12,220 nt of DNA from XYD1-FULL-39-28 sp964539855 (GCA_964539855.1 CAZIJR010000019.1:1-12220), one strand, 5' to 3'. Shown: positions 1 to 5,634, counted from the stretch's first letter. Notes: generated by a model not told the origin, from the sequence alone. Numbers and translations: made by a program.

Positions 1-10
1 CGGAGCACCG

Positions 11-47
11 TAAAGCAAAAAGCACCCACTAGGTGCTTTTTGTTTTA
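11..47. terminator. Bidirectional intrinsic terminator after the carboxypeptidase gene
   Basis: A GC-containing core, AAAAAGCACC (17-26) pairing with GGTGCTTTTT (32-41), closes a 5-nt loop. Outer pairs extend it to 11 and 47. Both strands leave the stem through a run of Ts. It directly abuts the stop codon of the minus-strand gene ending at 48, so it most likely ends that transcript, and it could also stop plus-strand transcription entering from the left. The outer arm TAAAGCAAAAAG recurs exactly at 5064-5075 in another terminator. Confidence 0.8.
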
Positions 48-917
48 CTATAAGCTTTTTTCTAGTTGATGAAGAATGCTAAAAATATCTGCCATTCGGT
101 TGTCAGAATACAAAACCACAATAGCAACAGGCTTTCCGTTCACATTAAAAACTGAATCAAAAGTTTGTTTGGCTTCTACTAAATATCCTGTTTTCCCACC
201 AACAAACTCACCCATATAATAAAAGTTATTTACATTTTTAAATTTCAGCATATTCCCGCCCTGGTCTGAGAGCCAAAAATCATTAATTTTTGTTATTTCA
301 AGTATTTGCGGATGATTTTTATAAATATAGGAAATTAATTTACCCAAGTCTGATGCCGTTGATTTGTTGTTCAAGCTTAGCCCGTTAGTATCGTAATAAA
401 CAGTACTGAACATTCCCAGCTCTTTGGCTTTTTTGTTCATTAAGTCTATAAAATTTTCTTTCCCCAAAAAATATGAAAGGGCCTCGGCGGAATCATTAGA
501 AGACTGGATAATAGTTGCTTTTAAAAGATCCATTGCCAATATTTTTAGTCCCGGATATAAAACAGATGTCTGCCCCAAAGGCAAAAGCATTTCTTCAGTC
601 AAAACTATCTGCTGGTCCATGCCAATATTCTCTACTGAAATAACGGCATTCATTAATTTGGTCACGGAAGCCATTGGAAATTGCTTATCAATGTTTTTCT
701 GTAAAAGAACTGAATTACTGGAAATATCCACCGCGATATAAGAACCTGCCATGGGTTCCTTATGTAAATTATAGTTTTTTATCAAAGACTGCAAAACCAA
801 AATTTCTTGTTGCAAAATTTCTATTCGTTGGGCAGAAGAAGCGGTTAATGCTAATGCATTTTGAGGGGAAATTAAAATCAATGCCACAAATAAAATTAAA
901 AAGATTTTTTGTTTCAT
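48..917 (-). CDS. D-alanyl-D-alanine carboxypeptidase, peptidase S11 (DacA/PBP5 family)
   Basis: Secreted low-molecular-weight penicillin-binding protein that trims the terminal D-Ala from peptidoglycan stem peptides outside the membrane. Seen in the 289 aa: a hydrophobic N-terminal segment ending in an ALA-type cleavage site (about residues 4-24); a short heptad-like helix rich in Q, E, I and L (27-50); and all three S11 active-site motifs, SVTK (nucleophile S84, K87), SSN (139-141) and KTG (242-244). The protein stops shortly after the catalytic domain, so it lacks the C-terminal beta domain and amphipathic anchor of E. coli PBP5; the N-terminal segment may remain uncleaved and act as the anchor. 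The ATG start fits the signal sequence, and no Shine-Dalgarno precedes it. The gene is monocistronic, divergent from the gene at 1019 and followed directly by a terminator. The family call is firm; physiological substrate preference is inferred. Confidence 0.93.
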   Translation of the reverse strand: MKQKIFLILFVALILISPQNALALTASSAQRIEILQQEILVLQSLIKNYNLHKEPMAGSYIAVDISSNSVLLQKNIDKQFPMASVTKLMNAVISVENIGMDQQIVLTEEMLLPLGQTSVLYPGLKILAMDLLKATIIQSSNDSAEALSYFLGKENFIDLMNKKAKELGMFSTVYYDTNGLSLNNKSTASDLGKLISYIYKNHPQILEITKINDFWLSDQGGNMLKFKNVNNFYYMGEFVGGKTGYLVEAKQTFDSVFNVNGKPVAIVVLYSDNRMADIFSILHQLEKSL

Positions 918-935
918 ATATTTATTTATGACATA

Positions 936-964
936 ATTTTAAAATGAAAACCACCTTTTGATAA
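936..964 (-). promoter_or_regulatory. Candidate promoter of the carboxypeptidase gene
   Basis: On the minus strand TTATCA (964-959), a 17-bp spacer and TAAAAT (941-936) make a moderate sigma70-type match (4/6 and 5/6). The predicted transcript would begin near 929, about a dozen bases before the ATG at 917. Its -35 box overlaps the one proposed for the divergent gene, so the two promoters may interfere with each other. AT-rich sequence makes chance matches likely. Confidence 0.35.
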
Positions 965-974
965 AGATGGTTTT
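947..974. repeat. Inverted repeat in the divergent control region (operator or hairpin)
   Basis: AAAACCA (947-953) and TGGTTTT (968-974) form a perfect 7-bp inverted repeat. Allowing one mismatch extends it inward through CTTT/AAAG to a 4-nt loop. It covers the -35 boxes of both divergent promoters. It could be a two-fold operator for a dimeric regulator, or a weak terminator reading rightward into the T6 run at 971-976. No plus-strand gene lies immediately upstream to need terminating, which slightly favours a regulatory reading. Confidence 0.4.
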
Positions 975-984
975 TTGGTATAAT
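956..984 (+). promoter_or_regulatory. Extended -10 promoter of the small membrane protein gene
   Basis: A perfect TATAAT (979-984) is preceded by TGG, giving an extended -10 element. The -35 is weaker: TTTTGA with 17 bp spacing, or TTGATA (958-963) with 15 bp. Transcription would begin near 991, leaving an AT-rich leader of about 28 nt without a Shine-Dalgarno before the ATG at 1019. Confidence 0.6.
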
Positions 985-1018
985 AAGATAATAGTAAATT
1001 AAAACAATTATTAAACTT

Positions 1019-1387
1019 ATGAATAAAACACTAAATATAATCTTTATAACATTGGGCGTTATTTTTCTTCTTCTTATATTAGCTTTTACTCTTTTTGTTA
1101 TTGTTGATCCGTTTAATTTAAGGCCTCTTCTCTCAACCTTAATGTCTGACGCTCCCGCTAATTCCGCAAACACCACAGAAGCAACTGATAAAAATCCTTT
1201 GCTTGATGCAAATCAGGAAAGAATATTGGAGACATTGGGTGTTAATGTGGGGAACTTGCCCACAGAAATGACCCCGGAATTGGAGGCATGCTTTACAGAA
1301 GCATTGGGAGCAGAACGAGTAAAACAAATAATAGACGGTGACTCCCCTAGTCCCCTTGATTTATTCAAAGCAAAAGCCTGCTTATAG
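1019..1387 (+). CDS. Small membrane-anchored hypothetical protein
   Basis: Function unknown. The 122-aa product has one strongly hydrophobic N-terminal helix (residues 6-29) after the positively charged K3. A low-complexity A/N/T/D linker follows (about 44-60), then a compact soluble domain (61-122) containing PTEMTPELEAC and ending in FKAKACL. Its only two cysteines, C91 and C121, sit in these two conserved-looking segments and could pair if the domain is outside the cell. From memory, similar short proteins with a C-terminal EACF...ALGAERV pattern recur in Parcubacteria-type genomes; this could not be checked. The ATG is the first start after an extended -10 promoter. The MATE gene follows 98 bp downstream on the same strand, behind a long hairpin. 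The topology inference (N-in, domain outside) rests on the single helix alone. Confidence 0.8.
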   Translation: MNKTLNIIFITLGVIFLLLILAFTLFVIVDPFNLRPLLSTLMSDAPANSANTTEATDKNPLLDANQERILETLGVNVGNLPTEMTPELEACFTEALGAERVKQIIDGDSPSPLDLFKAKACL

Positions 1388-1414
1388 CCGGACCACTTTT
1401 TGGAGGGTTCTGCA

Positions 1415-1464
1415 ACCAGTTTTAACACCTCAACCACTGATTGAGGTGTTGGGCTGTTTCTGGT
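1415..1464 (+). terminator. Long hairpin between the small membrane protein and MATE genes
   Basis: A perfect 10-bp stem, AACACCTCAA (1424-1433) with TTGAGGTGTT (1441-1450), closes a 7-nt loop. An outer arm, ACCAG (1415-1419) with CTGGT (1460-1464), could stack on it across an internal loop. There is no clean T-run after the inner stem (GGGCTGTTTC), so it is a poor intrinsic terminator. It may be a weak terminator, a 3'-end stabiliser or a processing site that lowers MATE expression. Confidence 0.5.
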
Positions 1465-1485
1465 AGAGTAGAATAATAAAAGAAT

Positions 1486-2927
1486 ATGTACGAGAAGGAT
1501 AAAACTCAAGAGTTAAATGAAAAAAGGCACGAGCTTTATACAAAAGGATCTATTTTAAAAGCGGTGCTTTTTTTAGCTATACCCATTTTACTGGGTAATT
1601 TTTTGCAGACAGCATACCAAATAACAGACATATTTTGGGTTGGGAGCCTTGGAAAAGAAGCTGTTGCTTCGGTGTCAATATGTTTTCCTATAATCTTTTA
1701 ATAATGACTTTCTCAGGAGGAATTGGGCTTGCTGGAGGAGTTTTGGTGTCACAATATAAGGGAAGGCAAAAACACGAAGAAGTTAATTTTATTTCAGGAC
1801 AAGTTCTTTTAATCGCCACCATTGTGTCTTTGCTTTTTTCTTTTTTAGGATATATATTTACTCCCCAAATTGTGGGGATATTTGCCACAGAGGAAGCTGT
1901 TTTTTTAAATGCTATTAGCTATTTAAGAGTTGCATTTTTAGGATTGGTATTTGTATTTGGATATATGGTTTACCAGTCTTTATCAAGAGCAGTAGGTGAA
2001 AATAAGATGCCTATTTTTATTGTACTTGCAACCGTGTTGCTTAATTTCTTTTTAGATCCCCTCTTTATATACGGATGGAAATTTGTTCCGGCGTTTGGGG
2101 TTGCGGGAGCGGCTACCGCCACCTTAATTACACAAATGATAGCTCTTACCATGGGCTTGATTGTTTTATTACGAGGCAAGACTGGAATACATTTAAAATT
2201 AAGCTATTTTAAACCTAATTTTGAACAAATAAAAAAAATAATATTTTTAGGGATTCCCATATCTTTAGAGCAATCATCACGCGCTATTGGTTTTATATTA
2301 ATAAATATCATTGTGGCAACTTTTGGTACTGTGGCGCTTGCCTCTTATGGAATTGGCTCACAAATGATATCCCTTATAATAATACCTGCTCTTAGCATAG
2401 CCATAGCAAACTCCACGCTTGTAGGGCATAACATTGGCGCAGGTAAAATAGACCGGGCAGAAAAAATTACAAAAATAAGCATGCTTCTCGGATTTGTTTT
2501 ACTAACAATTGCTGGAATAACATTTTTTATCTTTGCAAGCAATATAGTAAACATTTTTATAAATTCAAAAGATGTAGAGGTTATAAAAGAAGGAGGCCTA
2601 TTCTTAAAAATTGTTGCTTTATCTTTTGGATTTATAGGCGTACAAATGGCTGTTTTAGGATCCTTAAGGGGAGCTGGTAGCGTAAACTCAACATTTTTTA
2701 TCGCTTTTTCAACGGTTTGTTTTCAGGTTATAAGCGTTTTCTTATTATCAAAATACTTTTTCCATAACCAAATTGGCGTATGGTATGCTTTCCCCCTATC
2801 AAATATTTTTGGCGCCCTGCTTGCGGTTATAATATTTTTTAGAGGTAAGTGGAAGGATGCACAAGTATTAAATAGCCCAAGAGTAGAAGAAGAAATAAAA
2901 AACGAAAGCAGTCTTGCAGAGTGTTAA
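1486..2927 (+). pseudogene. MATE family efflux transporter gene with a single-base frameshift
   Basis: The gene encodes a multidrug/metabolite exporter of the MATE fold, normally about 450 aa with 12 membrane helices driven by H+ or Na+. Frame 1 from ATG 1486 gives 71 aa containing helix 1, with conserved P33 and the cation-site-type D48 in YQITDIFWVG, and then stops at TAA 1699-1701. The rest of the family continues in another frame from codon 1698: SGGIGLAGGVLVSQYKG, then both MatE repeats, to 2927. Adding one T to the T4 run at 1696-1699 restores FPIIF-LIMTF and a 480-aa protein with no other lesion. Codon structure downstream is fully maintained, so the change is recent, a strain variant or a consensus error. 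The run is too short for ordinary transcriptional slippage. Substrate cannot be told. rlmE starts 13 bp after the stop. Confidence 0.82.
1704..2927 (+). CDS. Downstream open fragment of the frameshifted MATE transporter
   Basis: This is the part of the MATE gene readable after the frameshift, from the first in-frame ATG beyond it (1704). The open frame extends upstream to an ATG at 1635, but codons 1635-1697 there are an out-of-frame reading of the 5' fragment and carry no MATE similarity. The product would lack helix 1 with its D48, so even if translated it is unlikely to transport. It contains the rest of the N-lobe and the full C-lobe, and its last 25 or so residues are a charged cytoplasmic tail. 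Confidence 0.55.
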   Translation: MTFSGGIGLAGGVLVSQYKGRQKHEEVNFISGQVLLIATIVSLLFSFLGYIFTPQIVGIFATEEAVFLNAISYLRVAFLGLVFVFGYMVYQSLSRAVGENKMPIFIVLATVLLNFFLDPLFIYGWKFVPAFGVAGAATATLITQMIALTMGLIVLLRGKTGIHLKLSYFKPNFEQIKKIIFLGIPISLEQSSRAIGFILINIIVATFGTVALASYGIGSQMISLIIIPALSIAIANSTLVGHNIGAGKIDRAEKITKISMLLGFVLLTIAGITFFIFASNIVNIFINSKDVEVIKEGGLFLKIVALSFGFIGVQMAVLGSLRGAGSVNSTFFIAFSTVCFQVISVFLLSKYFFHNQIGVWYAFPLSNIFGALLAVIIFFRGKWKDAQVLNSPRVEEEIKNESSLAEC

Positions 2928-2940
2928 TATTTTTATAAAT

Positions 2941-3528
2941 ATGTATAGGCAAAACAAAAAAACAGAGTTTTACACAGAACTGGCAAAAAAACAGGGTTAT
3001 CCTGCCAGGTCTGTTTATAAACTAAAAGAAATAGACCAAAAGTACAGCATATTTAAAAAAGGTGACAAAATCTTGGATTTGGGATGTGCCCCAGGGTCGT
3101 GGCTTTTGTATATTGCTGAGAAAGTTGGTAATCGGGGTTCTGTGGTGGGGGCTGACATTTCAGACATAAAAATACCCCAAAAAGATAATGTTGTTTTTAT
3201 TAAAAAAAGTGTTTTTGATTTTAAAGAGACAGACTTTGATTATAAGTTTGACGCGGTTGTCTCTGATATGGCGCCCAGCACAACCGGCGTGGTGTTTGTG
3301 GATTCTGGAAAATCATTGGAATTATCTGAAAATGCTTTTGATGTTGCAAAAATGTTTTTAAAGCCTGGAGGAAATTTTGTATGTAAAATTTTTGACAGCA
3401 AAGAAGCAACAGACTTTTTTAAAAATCTGGGTCAATCTTTTGAATTTTCAAAAAGATTCAAACCCAAAGCCGTGCTGGGACGTAGCAAAGAATTTTATAT
3501 TGTAGCAAAGGGCTTTAAACAGGCTTGA
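2941..3528 (+). CDS. rlmE: 23S rRNA 2'-O-ribose methyltransferase, RlmE/FtsJ family
   Basis: SAM-dependent methyltransferase. The family enzyme methylates the 2'-OH of U2552 (E. coli numbering) in the A-loop of 23S rRNA late in 50S assembly. The 195-aa product (E. coli RlmE is 209 aa) shows the family entry motif ARSVYKLKEID, the SAM-binding ILDLGCAPGSW (44-54), DAVVSDMAP (104-112) and KPGGNFVCKIF (141-151). The K-D-K-E catalytic tetrad is intact as K27, D109, K149 and E184. The open frame reaches an upstream TTG at 2914, but ATG 2941 lies just before the expected N-terminus and avoids overlapping the MATE gene. No Shine-Dalgarno is present. A TGTTAATAT extended -10-like element (2922-2930) lies 10 bp upstream, so it may be transcribed separately from the broken MATE gene. 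An alternative target such as tRNA is possible, but the length and motifs fit RlmE best. Confidence 0.92.
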   Translation: MYRQNKKTEFYTELAKKQGYPARSVYKLKEIDQKYSIFKKGDKILDLGCAPGSWLLYIAEKVGNRGSVVGADISDIKIPQKDNVVFIKKSVFDFKETDFDYKFDAVVSDMAPSTTGVVFVDSGKSLELSENAFDVAKMFLKPGGNFVCKIFDSKEATDFFKNLGQSFEFSKRFKPKAVLGRSKEFYIVAKGFKQA

Positions 3529-3552
3529 TTTTTGGAGAAATTCGTGTATACT
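3525..3552 (+). promoter_or_regulatory. Promoter of the 93-aa gene, predicted leaderless
   Basis: TTGATT (3525-3530) and TATACT (3547-3552) are separated by 16 bp. The -35 overlaps the TGA stop of rlmE. Only 6 bp lie between the -10 box and the ATG at 3559, so the usual initiation distance places the first transcribed base at or next to the A of the start codon. Confidence 0.6.
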
Positions 3553-3558
3553 AGACTT

Positions 3559-3840
3559 ATGGTGCGCATTACAATACAAAACGAAAAAATAAGTAAGGAA
3601 GAATTCTTGGTAGAACATAACAAGTTATCTCCTGACAGCCTTCAGGCCACTTTGGCAATGCTCAACCAATTTAAAGAAGAAAAAAAACCACTCCTAAAAG
3701 ACACCGAATGGTCAATAGACAAGATTAGAGGCCCTTTTATATTGTGGATATTAGCACTGCCAAAAAAAGAAAAACCGGGAAATAAAGCAGAAAAAAACCA
3801 AATATATAGAAATTATCCTGAAACACACTACGAAGCCTAA
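3559..3840 (+). CDS. Hypothetical protein, 93 aa, unrecognised
   Basis: I do not recognise this protein. It is soluble, charged and lysine-rich, with no signal peptide. Residues 24-42 (SPDSLQATLAMLNQFKEEK) look like an amphipathic helix, residues 56-68 (IRGPFILWILALP) are hydrophobic but short for a membrane helix, and the C-terminal 25 residues are polar and probably disordered. The frame is open to a TTG at 3532, but ATG 3559 is preferred because a promoter's -10 box lies inside the upstream extension, which would then not be transcribed. It sits between rlmE and a bidirectional terminator, so it is probably its own short transcription unit, perhaps with read-through from rlmE. Reality of the gene is supported by the promoter placement and terminator; no function can be offered. 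Confidence 0.7.
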   Translation: MVRITIQNEKISKEEFLVEHNKLSPDSLQATLAMLNQFKEEKKPLLKDTEWSIDKIRGPFILWILALPKKEKPGNKAEKNQIYRNYPETHYEA

Positions 3841-3850
3841 TCCCTAAAAC

Positions 3851-3878
3851 AAAAACCCCGCTAACGGCGGGGTTTTTT
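3851..3878. terminator. Bidirectional terminator between convergent genes
   Basis: AAAAACCCCGC (3851-3861) pairs perfectly with GCGGGGTTTTT (3867-3877) around a 5-nt loop. The plus strand exits through T6 and the minus strand through T5. It ends the 93-aa gene (stop at 3840) and overlaps the stop codon of the minus-strand glycosyltransferase, so it serves both. Confidence 0.9.
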
Positions 3879-5010
3879 ATGTAGCTCTAACCAAAATAGA
3901 AACGATCTCGTTAAATATTTTTGGAGGAACATAAAGCTCTTTCATTTTGTCTCTGGTTTTTTTGTCTACTGTTTCTCCCATTAAGCTTTCTATTTTATTA
4001 TATACAAATTTTACAGAATTAAAATCTATAATCCAATCATGTAGTCCCAACCTGTTAAAAGTTTCGGCAACCCCCATATTTGGATTTACTATTGCAGGAG
4101 TTCCAGACGCTAAGGCCTCTTTTGCCACATTTCCATAAGTTTCAAAATGTGAGGGACTAATCACAACTCCCATATTCCTATAAAAAGAGGCCAACTTTTT
4201 ATTACTTGTAGGCTTATGAAACCTCACAACTTTTGATAGCTGTTTATATTTTTTATCTTCCGTATCTAAATCAGTAATAATGTTCACCGCAAATTTAGAT
4301 CCCATCCTCTGATTATATTCTGCTAATTTTTCACAGAAGCGAATATTTTTTATTCCTGTCCATCTGCTAACAATTCCTATGTTTAAATTTTTTCTTCTAT
4401 TTTTTTCTTCAAAAAAATGATCTGAAACAGGATTTGGGAGTATAGAATATTTTTTTATCTTATGACAAAACACCTCCTTTTCAACAATATTCTTAGTAAT
4501 TTTTGAGGGGAATATGTAAAATAATTCTTTTTTATCAAAACTTTTCTCCATTTGATAAAACAACTCCTTTGGATGTTTTTCCCAATTTTGAGTTTCTTTT
4601 GTCAAAACTCCGTGATAATGCAAAACGGCCGGTATTCCTTCTCTTTCCGAAGCAACAAACAAACACCAAGGCATAAAGTATGTACCGTTAATTAGAATTA
4701 AATCCGGTTTTTCCTCCTGAATAGCCTTTTGATAAGCTTTTATTATAGGCTCTAGCTTTTTTCGAACATCAGCCAATGTTTTGGCTTTTTTAACAATCCT
4801 TCCTATGTTTGGCACTTTTAGACCAATAGATATTGTACTTGTTTTCTTGTTAGAGCGTTTTTTATAAATTTTTTTGCCAGGGTCTACTATATTAACGGCA
4901 ACCATGGTCACATCATTGTTTTTGCTCTTTTCAATAAAATCCATAAAAGCCAAAACCACCTGGGCTATACCGGCTGTTTGAGCGAATCTAATGTTTGTTA
5001 GAACTTTCAT
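3877..5010 (-). CDS. Glycosyltransferase family 4 (GT-B fold)
   Basis: Retaining glycosyltransferase, probably transferring a sugar from a nucleotide donor to a cell-surface glycan or lipid on the cytoplasmic side. Of 377 aa, the N-terminal Rossmann half holds a glycine loop (TAGIAQVV, 12-19) and a YHG motif (132-134). The C-terminal donor-binding half holds GIVSRWTGIKN (212-222, with the GT4-type R and K) and SPSHFETYGNVAKEAL, which contains an intact EX7E motif (E290, E298). There is no membrane segment. The start is fixed by an excellent promoter whose -10 ends 9 bp before the ATG. The gene stands alone, read against its neighbours, with a terminator of the next unit upstream and a bidirectional hairpin at its end. 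It is clearly distinct in sequence from the two GT4 genes at 8725-10946. Donor and acceptor are unknown. Confidence 0.92.
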   Translation of the reverse strand: MKVLTNIRFAQTAGIAQVVLAFMDFIEKSKNNDVTMVAVNIVDPGKKIYKKRSNKKTSTISIGLKVPNIGRIVKKAKTLADVRKKLEPIIKAYQKAIQEEKPDLILINGTYFMPWCLFVASEREGIPAVLHYHGVLTKETQNWEKHPKELFYQMEKSFDKKELFYIFPSKITKNIVEKEVFCHKIKKYSILPNPVSDHFFEEKNRRKNLNIGIVSRWTGIKNIRFCEKLAEYNQRMGSKFAVNIITDLDTEDKKYKQLSKVVRFHKPTSNKKLASFYRNMGVVISPSHFETYGNVAKEALASGTPAIVNPNMGVAETFNRLGLHDWIIDFNSVKFVYNKIESLMGETVDKKTRDKMKELYVPPKIFNEIVSILVRAT

Positions 5011-5019
5011 GACTTTTTT

Positions 5020-5048
5020 ATTGTATCACTTTTCACGAACAATGTCAA
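5020..5048 (-). promoter_or_regulatory. Near-consensus promoter of the GT4 gene
   Basis: On the minus strand a perfect TTGACA (5048-5043), exactly 17 bp, then TACAAT (5025-5020) preceded by TGA as an extended -10. This is the best sigma70 promoter in the window. Nine bases (AAAAAAGTC) separate it from the ATG at 5010, leaving a predicted leader of 0-3 nt with no room for a Shine-Dalgarno. Confidence 0.85.
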
Positions 5049-5063
5049 GTACTATGCCCCAAA

Positions 5064-5100
5064 TAAAGCAAAAAGTGTCCAGATGAACACTTTTGCTTTA
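5064..5100 (-). terminator. Terminator of the SWIB-domain gene
   Basis: TAAAGCAAAAAGTGT (5064-5078) pairs with ACACTTTTGCTTTA (5087-5100) with one bulged A and an 8-nt loop. On the minus strand the stem's descending arm is TTTTTGCTTTATTT. It lies just after the SWIB stop (5118) and just before the promoter of the next minus-strand gene, so it insulates the two units. Confidence 0.75.
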
Positions 5101-5117
5101 CTTTTGTTTAAAAAGAA

Positions 5118-5375
5118 TTACGAGAGATGCTTGGAGACAAGCTTTGTCATCTCAAACATATTTACAACTGCCTTTCCGCCAAAAACCTTCTTTAAATTTT
5201 CGTCGGCATTGATATTCCTTTTGTTGGTTGGATCCTGCAGGTTGTTCTTCTTAATATACTCCCAAAGTTTTTTTACGACCTGAGAACGTGGCAATGGACC
5301 CTTTCCCACAACTGCTTCCAACTCAGCTGAGAGTTTAAGTGGCTTCATAAAAGCCGAATTTGCTTTTCCTGGCAT
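5118..5375 (-). CDS. SWIB/MDM2 domain protein
   Basis: A stand-alone SWIB domain of 85 aa. SWIB domains are small helical folds known from eukaryotic SWI/SNF (BAF60/SMARCD) and related to the p53-binding domain of MDM2. Bacterial versions occur in chlamydiae and in CPR genomes, with a proposed but unproven role in DNA topology or transcription. Visible family features: the entry FMKPLKLSAELEAVVG (9-24), GPLPRSQVVKKLWEYIKKNN (26-45), the LQDPTNKRNI turn (46-55) and LKKVFGG (61-67). Nothing precedes the domain but a short basic tail. The frame is open to an ATG at 5429, but ATG 5375 matches the family N-terminus, and a -10 box lies inside the longer version. Transcribed from 5418-5446 with a leader of about 36 nt that is nearly all A and T. 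Its promoter abuts that of the divergent 44-aa ORF. Confidence 0.93.
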   Translation of the reverse strand: MPGKANSAFMKPLKLSAELEAVVGKGPLPRSQVVKKLWEYIKKNNLQDPTNKRNINADENLKKVFGGKAVVNMFEMTKLVSKHLS

Positions 5376-5417
5376 ATTATTTTTTATTAATATTATTAAT
5401 TTAATATTGCTTTCTAT

Positions 5418-5446
5418 AGTATACACCATATAGTCAAGCTTAACAA
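5418..5446 (-). promoter_or_regulatory. Promoter of the SWIB gene
   Basis: On the minus strand TTGTTA (5446-5441), 17 bp, TATACT (5423-5418). Initiation is expected near 5411, giving a leader of about 36 nt before the ATG at 5375. This is the only well-defined minus-strand promoter in the window with a clear leader. Its -35 overlaps a spaced pair of AAGCTT repeats (5436-5441 and 5445-5450). Confidence 0.6.
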
Positions 5447-5452
5447 GCTTTT

Positions 5453-5481
5453 TTGGTTATTTTTAATAAGTAGTGTATAAT
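5453..5481 (+). promoter_or_regulatory. Promoter of the 44-aa membrane ORF, predicted leaderless
   Basis: TTGGTT (5453-5458), exactly 17 bp, then a perfect TATAAT (5476-5481). Seven bases later comes the ATG at 5489, so transcription should begin at or beside the start codon. The -35 is 6 bp from the -35 of the divergent SWIB promoter. Confidence 0.7.
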
Positions 5482-5488
5482 AAATTAT

Positions 5489-5623
5489 ATGATAGCAGGA
5501 GAAACAATTTTAGCAGTTATTCATTTTATAGAATATCCCACTTGGCATCTGGTTGTGCTTTTTGTAATTTTGTTGTTGATTTTAGCTTGGTATATGGTAA
5601 AACAATGGCCTGGTGTACTATAA
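5489..5623 (+). CDS. Putative single-span membrane microprotein, 44 aa
   Basis: Not recognised. The ORF encodes 44 aa: a short polar/amphipathic N-terminus (MIAGETILAVIHFIEYPTWH), an uninterrupted hydrophobic stretch (residues 21-37, LVVLFVILLLILAWYMV) long enough for one membrane span, and a short tail with K38, Q39 and W40 ending in PGVL. Support for it being a gene is contextual: a TTGGTT-17-TATAAT promoter ends 7 bp upstream, and a strong terminator begins 12 bp after the TAA. A longer competing frame (5473-5664) has no hydrophobic or family signature and runs through the terminator. The lysine after the span suggests the C-terminus is inside. It could instead be a small RNA of about 170 nt; the hydrophobic coding makes a microprotein more likely. 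Confidence 0.6.
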   Translation: MIAGETILAVIHFIEYPTWHLVVLFVILLLILAWYMVKQWPGVL

Positions 5624-5634
5624 AAAAGGTATTT

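Noticed and set aside
1..10. CGGAGCACCG resembles the 3' acceptor end of a tRNA
   Set aside because: Only ten bases are in the window, there is no CCA, and no cloverleaf can be assessed.
922..1176. 84-aa minus-strand ORF with a hydrophobic stretch
   Set aside because: It is antisense to the better supported gene at 1019; its hydrophobic part mirrors that gene's AT-rich transmembrane codons.
1696..1701. Programmed -1 frameshifting in the MATE gene
   Set aside because: ATC TTT TAA is not a good slippery heptamer (slipping TTT to CTT breaks the first-position pair), and there is no obvious stimulatory stem just downstream. A mutation or sequence error is simpler.
2914..2940. TTG start extending rlmE by nine codons
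   Set aside because: It would overlap the MATE 3' end and add residues outside the family's N-terminus; ATG 2941 fits better.
3532..3558. TTG start extending the 93-aa protein
   Set aside because: A -10 box (3547-3552) lies inside this segment, so it would be upstream of the predicted transcription start.
5376..5429. Longer SWIB protein from ATG 5429
   Set aside because: The added residues are hydrophobic, not SWIB-like, and are encoded by the promoter and AT-rich leader.
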